Assembly: GCA_902702965.1 (NCBI GenBank)
Contig: CACRXP010000067.1
Coordinates: 521,966-585,965, forward strand
Direction of reading: 5' to 3'
DNA from: Spirometra erinaceieuropaei
Taxonomy: Eukaryota > Platyhelminthes > Cestoda > Diphyllobothriidea > Diphyllobothriidae
Length of the DNA: 64,000 bases
The notes under the pieces are model-generated. The model had not been told where the DNA came from, made no database searches, and saw nothing but the letters and a program-made list of their open reading frames with translations. The position numbers and the translations under genes were made by a program. The first letter of the stretch is position 1. Each line of letters begins with the position of its first letter. This document shows positions 45,701-59,692 of the stretch, in pieces.

Positions 45701-45825
45701 ACCTATTTGCATATTATTAAGGGGTAGGTTTTATTGTGGATTCGAGACTTTATAATCGGTCACTCTCAATATATTCATGTCAGTGACCAGCAGTCTCTTT
45801 TCTGCCCTACTCTGTTTATTATATA
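42770..45825. other. No gene supported; isolated small ORFs and a hairpin
   Basis: Small frames at 42785, 43589, 44262 and 44994 are within chance length and unrecognised. Around 44750-44990, weak minus-strand resemblance to a foldback family 1 arm is visible. A stable hairpin sits at 45618-45656. Confidence 0.35.
45618..45656. other. Compact hairpin with two competing pairings
   Basis: CGATGTAGG (45618-45626) can pair with CCTACATCG (45643-45651), or AAAAACGATG (45626-45635) with CATCGTTTTT (45647-45656). The two helices share the right arm, so they exclude each other. No associated gene is seen. Confidence 0.6.
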
Positions 45826-45826
45826 T

Positions 45827-46770
45827 AGTAGATAGGCTAACTCATGAAATGTCAGCCCAAATTTCGAAATGCGTTCCCGTTTCGAAAAGATTTATTAAGT
45901 TGGAATGTAAAACTAATAAGCATGCAGCATAATTCGAGAATAATTCAGTTATCACAGGATGTTAGCTTTTGAAATACTTTTTTTCCAGCTGTATGCAAAA
46001 AGTATACTCTGTTAAAAATGACCACTCATGTAGCGTGCAATTTTCTTATTGATTTTCGTTACTATTAAAAATTCATTTTTATTTCATTAAAACCAGGCAT
46101 AACAATAGTCTTTTTGCTCTTTCGGTTGGAAATTACGTTTTCTTTCAAATCTATACGTGATGGCAGGGTATGATTCGGTTTTGGAAATGTTTCCATTCAC
46201 CGAATAATTTCGACTCCGACCTGCCGTTGCAGTTGCATTTACGGTTTACAAACTACAAACCGTAGATTTTCTGCGTATGGAAATCCAGAAGTTTCTCTAC
46301 AGCACCAAGAGAAGACCATGTCTGTTTCATAAAATTTAGCAGTGAATTTCAGCCATATTGTTAACTTTGCAATCCACATTAATAAATGCAGAGAATTGCT
46401 ATTTTATGAATGTGCCATTTAACGGTATTAAGTAATCGCACAATTAGAAACTTTTTGAAACCTCACTATACCCTTCCATTGAGTATACATTGGGAAAAAA
46501 CGTCATTTTCTACCGAACAAGCAAAAGAATGAATATGTTTATGCATGTTTTCCATAAGATATATTTAAATTTTCGGGATAGCGAAAATCAATGAGAAAAT
46601 TTCATACTACATAAGCAGTCATTTTTCACAGAGTATTCATTTTGCCTGCAGCTGAAAGAAGTTATTTTGAAAGCCCGCACCCTGAAGTTTTATAACCTTA
46701 CATAATTTCTCTTTTCGGAACGAGCTCGAATTTCAAAATTTCAGCTGACATTCTATCTATGTCAACTAGA
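45827..46770 (+). mobile_element. Foldback element, family 1, full older copy
   Basis: The left arm begins TAGTAGATAGGCTAACTCAT next to a TA-rich flank. The right arm ends with an inverse-related TTCTATCTATGTCAACTAG near 46770. Intermediate blocks (AATGCGTTCCCGTTTCG on the left, an inverse-oriented GGAACGAGCTCGAATTTC on the right, a GTATGGAAATCCAGAAG centre) are in family order. The arms are clearly diverged from each other, so the insertion is old. Confidence 0.75.
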
Positions 46771-47104
46771 TTAAGATTTTGCAATGTTTGCTTATGATAT
46801 CTGGAGTATCATACGAAATGAATTTGACGAGAATGGATTGCAGGCAACCCTAAACCGACTGTATCAATGCCTAGTTGCCGCCTAACGTGAAGCAAATTAA
46901 TTTCTTACGCGTTTAAATGACCAGTTCTTCTAACCCCCTGCTCTAACGCCTGACCGATTTATCATTGCAAATATTGGACACCCAGAGTGTCTCGGGGTTG
47001 TGGGTCAAAACTGCAAAAGCCTTTGTCGCGTTGCTCAAACTTCGTTAATTCCGCGATGTAACGCCCGTACCTCATCGAATGGGTGATTTCTTTCCAAGCT
47101 AAAA

Positions 47105-47530
47105 ATTCCTCGCTTAAGTATTTTAAACTGGAGTTTGTTCTCTAGGCATGAGTATGATGGACAGCTAAACACTTCAACATAATCGAAAAGGTCCAACGGC
47201 TGGCAAACAAACGTGTAAATGGACAGGGATCACTATCACACGAAAGACAAATAGCTGATCTTGATCTCTTTCTCTTCAGTTACAGGCAACAGCGAAATAG
47301 ACATATTTTAGCATTCTGTGCGGTAAGGACCGCCGTCTCGAAGGCCATGACTTCCCAATTTAGCGATTACGTCTAACATGCAAGGTCATCTACTTGAACT
47401 GCGTGCGACTGATACCGGGCTGGACGGTTTTGACTGAGGTTGTTTTGTGTTCGCATGTGTAGAAGCTTTTAAAAAGGAGCTAGATCAGCATCTCAATGCG
47501 CACGTGATGCCATCTGACCGTTGTCGTCTA
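47105..47530 (+). pseudogene. LINE ORF2 C-terminal end
   Basis: A plus-strand frame reads KLEFVL, then FNIIEKVQRLANKRVNGQGS, LSHERQIADLDLFLFSYRQQ and RNRHILAF. After a stop and shift come GHLLELRATDTGLDGF and EAFKKELDQHLNA. The IEKVQR...KxxxG...L...RL..L.L..L.YRR.R block is the standard region after the RT palm in CR1/Jockey-type ORF2, and the FKKELDxHL end is its terminus. It is 5' truncated and broken by stops. Confidence 0.85.
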
Positions 47531-47539
47531 AACACCTGA

Positions 47540-50500
47540 TGGGATTAATTTTTTGCTGTTATGATGCTACTGCGAAGTTAATAAGTAAATGTGTAATTTA
47601 TTGATATAATTAATTCTGCTCAAAGCAATACTGAAATTCGCCATGATACTTACAGAACAATGATCATAATATTTTCCCGGGGCTAATGTCTGCTTCACGT
47701 GACTACTGTATGAAGCACCTACGTGAGTACATATCTCCTTAAATGCTGCTTACTCACAAAATACTTGGTTTATCTGTAAAACTTTTGCCATTTAACTTAC
47801 AGCTCTTTGATGTTACTCCCTTTCCACATTTTTTTAAAAACTTCTATTCGCCGTAAAACTTGGGATTTAAAAGGTGCACACATACGTTTCCTCAAATAAA
47901 CTGAAATGATCTGAAAACTGTCGTCATTTTTTGTTTGTCAATTTATTGAATTTCAAATTGACGAAACCGACTAGCTTGTAAGTCTCTACCTCGTTAAGTT
48001 GAAAGATTTGTGTGTGCTTTACGTTCTATATGATGAAGCGAAGAAAACAGCTGACGCTTTTTGTCATATTTCTTGTTGATAGGAAATCCAATATCGTTTT
48101 GGAACAAAATAGCTTTCTCTTTATATTTAAGCATATTTCGCTATTGTTACTCACTTTTAGGTTCCTTCCGACGATTGTGAATTTATGCCTGAGTGACCAT
48201 ATAAATACTAGTATTTTGCCAAAATTGTATTTTGTGCTCGTTCTACTTCCACATTGCATATATGTAAGAACGAAGCCACAGGAAATGTGATTTTTCGTAT
48301 TTTCAAAACTGAAAATAACCACCTCGTTATAACTAGTGCAGTCTCAAACTTTAGAACTCAAAAAATCACATAGGATTTCCGACGCGACTAAACAAGGGGC
48401 GGCCTGTGTACGTTATGAATGCATTGAAACGCGTAAGATCGCTCAGATATTTTTAATTTAAAAATCGAAACCGTGCCTGAGTATCTTACAATAGCTTCTG
48501 TGTTAGCAAACTGATTCCGCTGTTAGCATTAGACTAGAACAGTTTTCAAATGCCGCAAGTCTTGCTTATTAGAGCATCCTATGATGAATCAAGTCTCTTT
48601 GCACAGGAAAAGACGGTTAAATGCACAATTCAAGCCAAGGGCAGATATTAGTATACGACATTTTTCAGCCCATATTTGTGAGAATTTTGTTATAGGAAAG
48701 TGCTGACACTATAGAAACGTTTTTTTTGGTAAGTGAATCAGAGATGCAAAATGGGGTTTTAAATAAGTGGCACTTTGTTAAGCGCTAAAAAAGTTTAACC
48801 ATATAATAATGGTTCGCTTGTATTAGTGGCAAGGCAACGTGTCCTGATTTTGGATCTCCGAACATATTGCTGTCATTCATTCTCCAAAATTATCCGCGCA
48901 CATATCCTACGGTCGCATTTTTTTCCGATTTCGATTGCTTCAGCAATACACACAACAGTGTGCAGCATTTGATGGAATTTCCTCTTTCGAGATACTCGTT
49001 AGGAACTGACGTCAGCTACAGAGTGAGAAAAGGAGCGGAATTAGATGAAATATTATGAATAGAATATTGCGATCAGAGAAGTTCAAATTATTCTTGGGGT
49101 ATCTTATATAAATGTTTTAACAACTACCAGGTAAGGACCAGTAATTTGGTTAATTTTGTTATGAGAACAGATCTCGTTATATCTGTTGTCTGTCGTCATC
49201 GCACTCTAATCAAGGAAATTATGGCATATAGGTGCGCCTCCGATTTGCCAAAACACTTGTTCCTCAAAAGTGTTCATACCTTATCATGGAACATAAGGTA
49301 GAATGCAAGATTTCTTATCACCGTCTAGCAATACCTCGCTGGCCGTTCTTGAATGAAAAAAAAGCCAACATACACATAAAAAAGTGTATAATATATTACG
49401 GCAAAATCGTCGTAGGTCCTAACAGAATACAGGTTTGTTTAAGGTACAGTTTCGTGGATGATTGAAAATTGTGCTGTGGTATTAATAGATTATTGAGGAG
49501 GAAGTGTAAGACGAATCCTTTAGTCACGAAGGCTCCCTTATGGGAAGGACAAAGAGTAGTCATTAAGCATTCTGAAATTATAGTGCTGATTTACTGATAG
49601 CGTGAAAGTCAGTACAGCCCTAGGTAAACGCCGTCACGCATAGGGGGAGAGAACAGCACTGCCAACGCACTTGCTATAGAAAATGAATTACGGTTTTATT
49701 TTGTACCCCTTGGCATGCTTTACAGGCATGCAATGACAGCGCACGTTACGTGGGCTGACCCCTGAAAATGCATTTATAGTAAATTATAATTATACACAAA
49801 CAGAGCTCAAACCCCTCTAAGACGAGTAGATCGTACCCCTAATAAATTTCTAGAAAATGTGCACATTTTTGGCATGAATTGGATTTTATGCATAGATGAA
49901 CAATATTTCATTGTTATCGCTAAACATAGAGTTTGCTTCTTACAATTTACTTTTAGATTTCGATGCAAGACGTATATCTATAAAATCATCTCGTTATCGG
50001 TAAGAAAGACATACCCTATAACAAAATGTACAAGTATGAACTGTTGACTTTCAAAAATAATGTAAATGTCAGCAGTCTGTCAGCTGCTTCAATGCATCCG
50101 TTATAATACATAATAAGCGTGAATTTGAAATGCACATGTAAAATACACATTCATACAGTTTTTTGTCTGCAAAATCTTTTTTCTTGTTGCCGCAGAAATA
50201 TCTGAAAGCCACAGTTGTGGCGGCACACAATAAGCGAAATTATTTAATGCTGTCACTGCTTTTACCTTAGCAGTCCATTTCAGGCACACATTTACGTGTA
50301 GAATATGGTTCAGCAACCTGTTTCTTTTAATGCTGCCAAACATACATTATTACGGTCCCCAGGTATTTGTGACGACTAATTCCTCTCAATGTAAACTGGT
50401 CTCGCGTACGTCACGTGACGACACTCTGCAGAGTTAGGAAGCACTAGGTTCAACCCAGACTGGGTAATCACATCTTTGGGCTGACAGCTACACAGATGGC

Positions 50501-52879
50501 GGCTCGAAAAAGGCATTCAATGGACGATTTGGCGAACATGCGTCTACTTTCGATGAATGTCATTCAGACCTACACATGTATCTGGTGTCCAGATTTAAGA
50601 AGGTAAACAATGGTATCACTACATAAACGTCTGTCCATCTGAGTTAAGTCACAAAATAGTTTCTGGCAACAGACGCGTGTGACTCCGAAAATACGATGTC
50701 GAACAAATGTCTAATTGTTTTTGTAGAACACCATCGCCTTTAAAATTGACCAGTTACTCTATTATTATGTTCCAAAAAAATCCTAGCTAATAGCAGTCAC
50801 ACGTATTTACTATTTTCTCGTTAATGCCATTAATCCCGATACGGCCGGATTCCTGGCTTGCTGAATTTGCAGAAAGAAAACGTTATACTCAGACGTATCG
50901 CCTCCCTACATGATAATATTTGATAATTACTGGTGATAAGGATGTTTTTTTTTCTAAATGCTTCAAATTTTGGAACGCACAAAATAACGTAAAGTAGAAC
51001 CCTTTGAATCCATAGCATTCTTCGTGCTCGTCTCATTCAATGAATCTGTTCCACATCAAGCATTTCGTAGCCATTGAAAATCAATTCGCAGCTTAGTTTC
51101 TTGACGATTCACAAAAACCTGATAAGTCCTAACAATTGCTCGAGGTTCCACAACACTGCCTCAAAATAAGCCGTACTGTTTTTGAGCTGATGTGTGAACA
51201 AATGGAAGGCATTTTATGAGCTCCCGCCTCCCAGCCTTTAATAGGGGAAACACTCACGTACACATAGTACCAAAGCAAGATCTGGGGTGGTCGTGTGGAA
51301 GGCCTTTTTGCAGTTGTCACACATTCCGTACAGAACGACGTAGTACTCTCTGAACTCTTCCAAATAAAATGTTCAAATTGTGTTTGAAGTTTGACAAAAT
51401 TACTACTAGCTTCTCTATTCTATTCTTTATTTTTCATTTTTCTATTCCGTAAGCGGACAACTGCAAACTACGGAATTTAGAAAAGCTGCTGGTAGCAGAC
51501 ACATTTTACACTTTATTTACAATCAAGTTGTGTCTTACAAAAGAAGTTTTGTCCTTGCAACATATTCTGCAGCACTGAAACACGTTGCGGAGCGTCAGTA
51601 GACACAAGTTTGGATGACTTTACCTGTATAACCTCCTTTGGATTAATAAATACCCGAGCCATTTAATCAAGCGAAGCTGGCGCCGGACGGACACAAGGGA
51701 ACACATTGAAACAACAACCGATATCGAGAGGTTCACTTACTACCTTAGATATTCTTTCGATGCGACCTTATGATCGTTAGAGCTGTCAAAACAAATGTCA
51801 AAGATCATCAACCACGGGCACAAATGCATTGTCGTTCGAAGAAACTTGAGGACAGGCTGCATTTATTGAGGTACCCCTGAAATTAAGTTGTAGTAACAAG
51901 GACAGTAATTTTGGCCTACGGGGGCAATTCAGGGGCTCGAGGGAACATTACACAGACGACCATTAATGCCCTAGGCCATTACTGAGCACATAAATGGCAA
52001 CATTTGGGGCATGATAGTCGCATATTAACTCAATTTATGAGACGTTTGATCTTTCAGTCACTTTTGAGGTCCTGCCTCATTATGTGCACCGGGATTATAG
52101 TATGATGGTAGCTAGTCATGTATGAATATCGAATAGTCACTGTGCGACAATGAACAATCTAATACTTCACCGGAAAGCAATGTGCTTGTAGAGGTAATGA
52201 GCCACAAAACACGCAAAAACGATACTTTTGCCAACGTGATCGGGCAGTGAGTGCCAAAGAAAATAATCGACCCTACGAGGTTGATTTCTTTGCATAACAC
52301 TTTAATGTTTGTTCTATTTTCCACATTTACACTTAAAGATTAAAAAAGGCACGCGTCCGCCTTCGATGAATTCTTTTCAAGCGTGTACATTTACATGGCT
52401 ATTGAAATAATGAATTAAGAAATATGGGGAGGTAGATAATTATGCTGTAGCTCGGGTTTGATGGCGGGGGGGAGAAACACCAAGAATCCATTCAGCGCCA
52501 GGAAGACAGTGTGCACCGGGGAAGGCCGGGTGGCCGACTTAATGGCTTTGAATCATGGCAACTCTGGAACGCTCACTGTGCGCTCACTGAAACTCATGAA
52601 ATAACCAATTTCCTCTAAGTAAGACTACCATACTTCAGATACATTGTAAATATCCTAAATTCACTGCAATGCAGGCATCTAATGTTATGCAAAGTTCCAA
52701 GTCACCATAATATCTACAACGCGCCATAGCCATGATCAATGGATATTTGACATTTATTGATATCCATATCATTATAAATGGGTTTATAAAATTTCGGATG
52801 AGTAAGAAAACAAATAATTTGCCTTCCATATATTGTAGGATCAGAGTCGATTCTGCAAGCGCCATTCATTTCAAATTTA
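47540..52879. other. No gene supported
   Basis: A long AT-rich interval. Small frames on both strands (for example 48012-48290, 48026-48322, 49232-49465, 50101-50343) are short, mutually overlapping or unrecognised. A short minus-strand peptide near 49500-49540 (KGFVL context) resembles part of the ORF at 52880-53460, which could mark a duplicated fragment. No RNA gene or element end was recognised. Confidence 0.35.
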
Positions 52880-53460
52880 TTAGTCATTTTGAAGCGCTTC
52901 ATCTGGACTGACATTTCGCAATTCAGGACAACACCCGAAAGGATGTCGCAATTGAAGGACAGCCCAAAGCGTTGACATGACGTTGATTTCAGCGTCTGTA
53001 AACGCCTGTTTGTTACTTTCATTTTCGTTACAATGAGGGTGGTATATAATTGATCTAAGGGATAACTTTTGTTGATTTGCGAACAAAAGTTGCTCCATAA
53101 ATTTGCTTTTCGTATGAATCAATGTAAAATTGGCATGAATGCGTTTGGCCTGGTGGCGCTCAGGCAATTTTGCATACGCTTGTCTTGACCAAACATGGTC
53201 CGATGACAATGGTTTAAACAGAGCCTGTGATGTCATTACTGAGGTGTAAATATCGACAGTGCAATAATACACGGTAAAAAAACTCTCCTTCCCAGAACAG
53301 ATAACATCATCTTTCAGGACAAACGTCGTCAAACGGCCGGCCAATGCAGGAACACATTCGGGGAGTAGGACGAATCCTTTAAACTGAAGACGGCTCTCAA
53401 GAAGTCGTTTGAAAATAGTAGTAATCTGGAATTTAGGATGTGATCCACACGTTACTCCGA
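52880..53460 (-). CDS. Long exon-like ORF, unknown protein
   Basis: On the minus strand a textbook acceptor (ACCTTTTTTTTCCTGTAG, 53461-53478) is followed by about 193 codons without a stop, ending TAA at 52880-52882. The frame would be entered with two bases of a split codon. The peptide includes FKRLLESRLQFKGFVLLPEC, GRLTTFVLKDDVICSG, SDHVWSRQAYAKLPERHQAK and LRHPFGCCPELRNVSPDEAL. In DNA this AT-rich such a length is unlikely by chance. No domain is recognised and no transposon motif is seen. The annotated 154-codon ORF begins at an internal TTG; the open frame is longer. The overlapping minus frame at 52714-53022 is a shadow. Confidence 0.45.
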
Positions 53461-56400
53461 CTACAGGAAAAAAAAGGTACCTCAGGTTATCATCTTGAAT
53501 TTAATGTTATTGCTAACACACATATGTTTTCTACGAAAACGCCTTTGTCAACCTAGATGCTAGAAGTAGTTTATGCTTTTATTTGCGAACTTTTATATAT
53601 AAATCCATCGTCGAATAAACTATATTTCTAATCACGCATTAAACAGGTAAGAAATTATTAAATATTAAGAGATGCCTTTTTCACGGAAAAGGGCGCTTTA
53701 CACCAAACTAGCGGTTACATTTTCTTCCTCCGAAATTTTAAATGATATATTTATAGTGGCTAGCGAAAGGGCATAAAAAAATAGACCAACCCTGACACAC
53801 AGTAGACAATGTCTTAAGAATAGAAATTTCTGTAATTTATATAACAAATGACATTCAAAACCTTGGTAATGTCCACATTTCAGTTTTTTAAAAAACTAGG
53901 TAATCCTCATATTCGGCACATTTGTATATCTACTGACTTAAGCAACCTATTAATCTTAACGTATTTTAGCATTAATGTGAAAAGTGTGATCACAATTTGG
54001 CGTAAGTATAGTATACGTCCAACAAAAATTAAATTGTTTGAGCATGCGAAGACTAGGCGATGCATTGCATCTATTTTGGCATTTACTGATTAGATGCAAT
54101 TACTATCTGTATTTGTGCTTTGCTTTCGAATTACAACTGAAAATATAAAACTGTCAGATATCAACCCATGAACGTTACTGCTAAAATATTTCTTTTGAAA
54201 TGACATATTTATTGTCAACGTCTACAGTGGATCAACGCGTATACACAATATTGTACGCCGTACAGATTAAAAATTACACCGTTAATATATATATATATAT
54301 CAAATTGCTCACGTGTACTGTCTAAACGCTGTCTCCATAACTTGCAGCACGTGCAAATTGTTAGTGTGCACAATAAGCAAAAAATTACGCGTGAGGACAT
54401 GCTTCAGCTGTAAGGCAGTAATTGTTTGCAACCTGGTCGGCACTGTCTGTGAGTATATGCTCTAAATGTCAAATGCGTGGATGTTAAGTAAACAACTGTT
54501 TATCGCGTGTCGCCCAACGAGATGCTTGCGTAAATAGGAGAGGTCGCTTTTTGGATGAGAGCGTTAAGTGCCAACTGAAATTAGTGTGCATAAAGTGACA
54601 ATTGATTTAATATAATGATTGAGCAAATTGTAAATTTCTGTCATGGTCGATAATTCTTAATAATTCTTTTTATATCGATGAGCGGTAGACCCATGCGGTA
54701 CAGTGGGGTTCTGGAACGTTATTATACTTTTAGTCACTTACATATGTAAAGCCAGACAATCAATAGAGTGAATAAATACGAGTTACCAATGCTAGTCAAC
54801 TGCGAATGTCAGTGTCGTATGGGACTTTAGGATGTAGTGGTAACATAAACAATCTACCAGATATTTATCATGCATATTTAATGAATACTGCGGACTAAAA
54901 TCAATCAAGGGGATCTATTGCCTGCTTGGTTGTAATAGGCACTGCATTTGTCTCTACCCATTGTTCGCTTTTGATTTGGCCGTGTGTTAGACACTTGAGA
55001 TTTTATTATTGCAGCCATTTCTTTATTCGTCGGGGCTTTCACACTCGTGTAGGAAGTCATCACCATATATACCACCCGCAACAAAGGCCAGTCTAAAAAT
55101 TAGTAGCGATACTGCATAAGTGACCTAGGAGGGCTGCTCTCTGTGCCGATGCCATATCAATGCCTTGACTATTTACTGAGTTTTCATTTAATGAAAAGAC
55201 CTTAATCAATTGGCTTCTTCCCTATATCCTGGCTTAGGCAATTATCTCCGTGCCGCGAAGTCGAACTTGTGACCCACTGCCTAGGTGCTGATACTCACTT
55301 GTGGTCATCACTCACCAGCCAGTCAGCCTACGACTATGTGCGTGCCCTCCGATCAATCTGCTAATCTGATATGTGTAATTGAAAAGACAAGTTAGGCTTA
55401 CTGGGATTAAATTCGCCCCTGGTTTTCATGACATGGGCGATGTTTTTATTTTGGCATTGGAACATCGCCTGACAGGCACATCACGAACGGTCGCTGCTGT
55501 TTCTCTCCTGAATCTTTATATGCTGGAGAATTGACAAGAGCCGAACCGGCGTCACAGCAATTTATTATAAATGTTGTTTATTCTTTTGTCATCTATGTTA
55601 ATCTGCGATTACGAACTCATTTTGCACACATTTGGCAGCAATTTTCGCATCCGAATAGCTCTCTGCTTCGTTACGTTGTCATTTTTCTCGAATGCAGACA
55701 TTTTCCTTTAGTTCGTGACTGCATAACACAAGTTGAGTGCACAAACCCAAAGGGATTTTAGGGGCCTGTTTCGCGGGCATGGCGACAAACTGACCTGGAT
55801 CAACATCCAAGCGGATTATTTAGGAAATTTCTGGTTTGTAGCCGCCAGTGAACTATACATGTCCGTTACTAACTTTCATGTACTTACATCATTCTTCCTG
55901 GAACTGTCGTTCTGCCTAGGCGAGTAGTCGGTTGTCACCTAAAGGTTAAATCCAATGTATTCACGAGATCATTATCAAGGACTGGGAGTTTAAGTTTGAT
56001 TGCTAGCTTTTAATCTACCCAACCAGTATCAACTTTGTTTAAACAGACGATTTTCCTTTCTTTCAAGAGGAAGCTTTTCACTATCCAATTCTCAAATTGC
56101 CACCTTTATTTTAGACGATGTAAGTCTAAGATGTTATGACGAAGAAGCTCTTTCTTTACTCAGGCTGAAATACAAAATCACATTTGGAGTCCTCTTCTGA
56201 TGTCCAAGCGTCCAAAATATGTTCATTCTATTTCAATGCCCATGTTTTCTCTTCTGGTGATTTGGCCATTGTTTTGTTGTCAAAGGATCTCTTATTTGGC
56301 CATTCGTCTGATCCCATTTACAACTTTTTTTAAAGTCAGCCATGTGTATGTCAAGTAATTAGGTCGAACGGTTCTGCACTTTATGTTTAGCCGCCAAAAT

Positions 56401-57430
56401 CGTGGTCTACATTTCGCACCACGTTCTGTTTTTCAAACATTGGAGTACTCGGCCATATTTATTTCAAACTGAAAATCGAATATTTGGGAAGTTCGTTCTA
56501 AATGTGCGTCAGTTTTCCACCCAAATTTGCAGTATACCGACAAGCGCAGCTACCAAAACGGTTGAGCGATAAATAGGAAAATTAAAACAAAATAATTTAC
56601 CTTAAGATTACGTTATGTTTCAGGGTTAGCTTGATAATTATCATTTTAATTCCTTCCACTACGTAGCAAAAAGCAGAATTCCCTGCGGCATCTAAAGTTG
56701 TCAACCTATCACGAAAAGCATTGCAAGACTCCATTATCCATTTTGAATGGCATGTTATCGTAACTGGTCGCGAAATTATAGCAAACGATTTGGTACAATT
56801 AGGCTATATTAAGGAGCATGGAATTTACTGGTCAGGCAAAAAGCCCACAACTGAGATGAGGGTTTTGACGCTATGACTTTTTTTGGACATTGTAACAGCT
56901 TCAAGTCAATAACAATATGTTTTCAAATCAAAAGCCAATTGTCAGCCCAAATATAAAACTGGGATTTACATGAATATCTGTCGACGAACATACCTGGTAC
57001 AGAATTATTTCAAAAACTCTTATACTTACTTGTACCCCTATTTCCGGCCACGAATCCACAATCGTCCACCATTGATTTTTTTTTTTCCAAGATAAAGTCA
57101 GTTTAAGACATCCATAATTATTGGCGAATGAATTTAATTAACAGCTTACGCAACGTTTCCCTCCCGATATGTTAAAAACCAAATTGCTTTAAGTTTAACG
57201 CTATTAATTACGACGACGACCTTTTCTGGCTAGATATGTCAGCATCAAAGAGCAATGTACGGCGTTACATACGTCATGGATGCTCATTATGATCATTTGG
57301 ACGACTGCTAGACGATCATGAATGAGTCATAGCCCGGCAGCAACATTTATGTACGACCTCATAGTGTAATGCGCCTGGATCGAGCCGCATTTGGGTGCCA
57401 GCTGATGAGAATATGAGACAGTTTCAAGTT
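53461..57430. other. No gene supported; one TA microsatellite
   Basis: Only small unrecognised frames (53848, 54215, 55531, 55733, 56000) occur. A short (TA)n run lies at about 54286-54300. A minus-strand segment near 55240-55330 has a tRNA-B-box-like GGTCACAAGTTCGACTTC, but no convincing A box, so it is not called as a SINE. Confidence 0.35.
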
Positions 57431-57690
57431 CAACAGCCAGTGGAACATCTCACGAAATATAACTTAAAATTCTGAAATATGTTTTCGATTCACATAGCTA
57501 GCCAAGGAATTAATGTAATATTAATTATCCAGTATAACAGCCCTCCAATATGCTAGCCACGTTTGGATAAGGACTTTTGAATGAGCCTTTTTTAAAAAAT
57601 CTGCAAAATTACCATCTGTAGAAAATGGCTGTTTAGGCAGAAAGCATTCTTACTTTCGGATCTATGACTCCCTTAGGAATTCAATCAAAA
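57430..57690 (+). repeat. Degenerate foldback family 1 arm
   Basis: CAGTGGAACATCTCACGAAA, a TCTGAAATATGTTTTCG block and AAGGACTTTTGAATGAG follow the order of the family arm, with strong divergence. The other arm is not found; the plus-strand LINE begins just downstream. Confidence 0.45.
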
Positions 57691-57737
57691 TTTATAACAA
57701 GCTTCCATTTTCTGCTCACATTTTGTTTATTTAGTGG

Positions 57738-59692
57738 GTGATTGCTTCTTTTTTAGGTTTGTTATTTACCTGTTCACAACGTTTTTTTGTCTCCGTGTTT
57801 GGCATTGTCGCTAATAAAGTATACGACGCCGCCTCATTCACGGGAAACTTCTGCTTTGCTTCTAGTATTCTCTCGCCGCAAAGAAAGGCAATTATTGACT
57901 GTATCTACGATCCCCCATACTCTGCAGCCAGTGCTGATCCACAACTCTGTGTAATCTTTAAATTAATTTCAGCAGCTGCTTTCGATGTAAAAATACTCAC
58001 TGAAGATCTTAACCTTTCTGTTTCTGATATCTATCTACGTGGATTCTGGCCCTTCATAGATATTGTCAATTATTTAAATGGTCCCACTTTGTGCGGTGTT
58101 AAACAGAAGACAATCATATTTTGGATCTAATCTTTACCAATGACATTGCCCCTCTTTTGTTTGCTTCAAAAAGGACTTCCTTGATAATGAGCAGTATTAA
58201 TTCATTGTTGCTTACAGCTTGCTTTTTTAAAAGGGACCAGCGCGATTCACACTTATCTAAACAACGATCACGTATACATTGACCTAATAAATAACTACAT
58301 TCGATTTTTGGATTTGTGTAGTTTCCTATTTTGTAGCAACTCAGCCATTCTTCGTAATGTCATATCCAGTGTTTCCAAGGACATCGTTGAGTTCGTGCCG
58401 CGTAGATATCTCAAGTAAAATTCTTCGGATTCCATCGTTACTTATCTTTTTGCAAAGGACTGAGAAATTTGAGACGACAGCTGCGTGACCTATCCACTAG
58501 TTCCTTATCCGTTTATCATAGAATCGCAGGGATTTTGAAATAGACACTGGTATGCGCAAAGCGAGCGATATGCAAAGACAATCACTTGCTCTCGGTTATC
58601 CAAAATCTGGCAAATCCATCGATAACATCTCCGTCATTGGTTACGAACTTCCACCCCTGCTTAACGATAGCAAAATGTTCCTAATCGATGAATCTGACAT
58701 AGCGAAGTTGTTTATTGCTTTCTTGCAAAACATCTTACTACTGAGTCCGAACAAGTCCCTCTCTTTCATTCACTTTCCGATAGGGCACAGAGTACAACTC
58801 ATGTTTACTCAGATCCTATTAAGAAAAACATAAGTCATTTTAAAAACTCGCACTGCTCAGGAACGTACGGTACTGCGAATTTGATTACCAAACAGGCATC
58901 TGATTACCCGTCATTGCTTAGTCATTTGTTCTCGGTTTATATTTCAAAAGACTCTTTCCTGAGCCATGGAAGACGTCAATTATCATTCCTGTCCTCAGGA
59001 CTAGATGTCGGTTCGATGTTGTGAACTATTGGGGCGTACAAAAACATCGTCTTTAGCAAAGCATCTTAAAGGATTATTGTGAATAAAACTCTTGACTGCT
59101 GCCTAGCTAATCAGCTTCTAAGCATCAATCAGCATAGATTTATACCTGAACGATCCTGTGAAAATTGCCACTTGGCAATTCTTAAAAGCTTATCTTCGTA
59201 ATCAACAGCAGCAAGTTATTTACTTTGATATTACCAATGCCTTCGGAAATTTGCCCCAACGGAGTTTTTTCGAAAACCTGGAGGTTCTCAACATTCAGCT
59301 GCCTCTACTCGCCTTCGTTCGGTCCTATCTATCTAACCGATATCATAAAAACATGGTCGATAATAGCTACTCGACACCTCACCCGACCACGAGCGATGTA
59401 CTTCAAGACACGGTTCGGCACTGTCGGAGGAAACCCGACACAGATTCTTGTCTGTTTCAATGCGCCCGTATGGAGTGATATGCATTCGAACTGCACAACC
59501 TTTGATTACCTTCTCCTAAAAACAGCAGTTGGAGCGTTTCTCACACTGTATTTTCTATTTACAATGAAAGTGCGTGAAGGGGAAGAGACTTGTTGTTTGG
59601 CTCTAAGAATATACTCGATGCATACGGCCAACGATAGCTTGATCGAAGACGCTAAACATTACTTTAATAGAAGTTCGCATTATATTCTGTAA
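57738..59692 (+). pseudogene. CR1-like LINE, endonuclease and RT, decayed
   Basis: The ORF at 57738-58130 carries endonuclease blocks: RKAIIDCIYDPPYSAASADP, then DVKILTEDLNLSVSDI (where GDFN is expected) and NYLNGPTLCGVKQK. After stops, 58552-58833 gives linker blocks (LLNDSKMFLIDESDIAKLF). RT motifs follow: GTYGTANLITKQASDYPSLL near 58865, SINQHRFIPERSCENCHLA near 59125, then IYFDITNAFGNLPQRSFFEN and FVRSYLSNRYHK at 59225-59350. The FxDxxxAF catalytic block is intact (YFDITNAF). A LALRIYSMHTANDSLIED end near 59600 lacks the YADD dipeptide. Many frameshifts make it non-functional. Confidence 0.88.

Noticed and set aside
55240..55330. Possible tRNA-derived SINE on the minus strand
   Set aside because: A B-box-like GGTCACAAGTTCGACTTC is visible, but no A box at the right spacing, and no second copy was found in the window.
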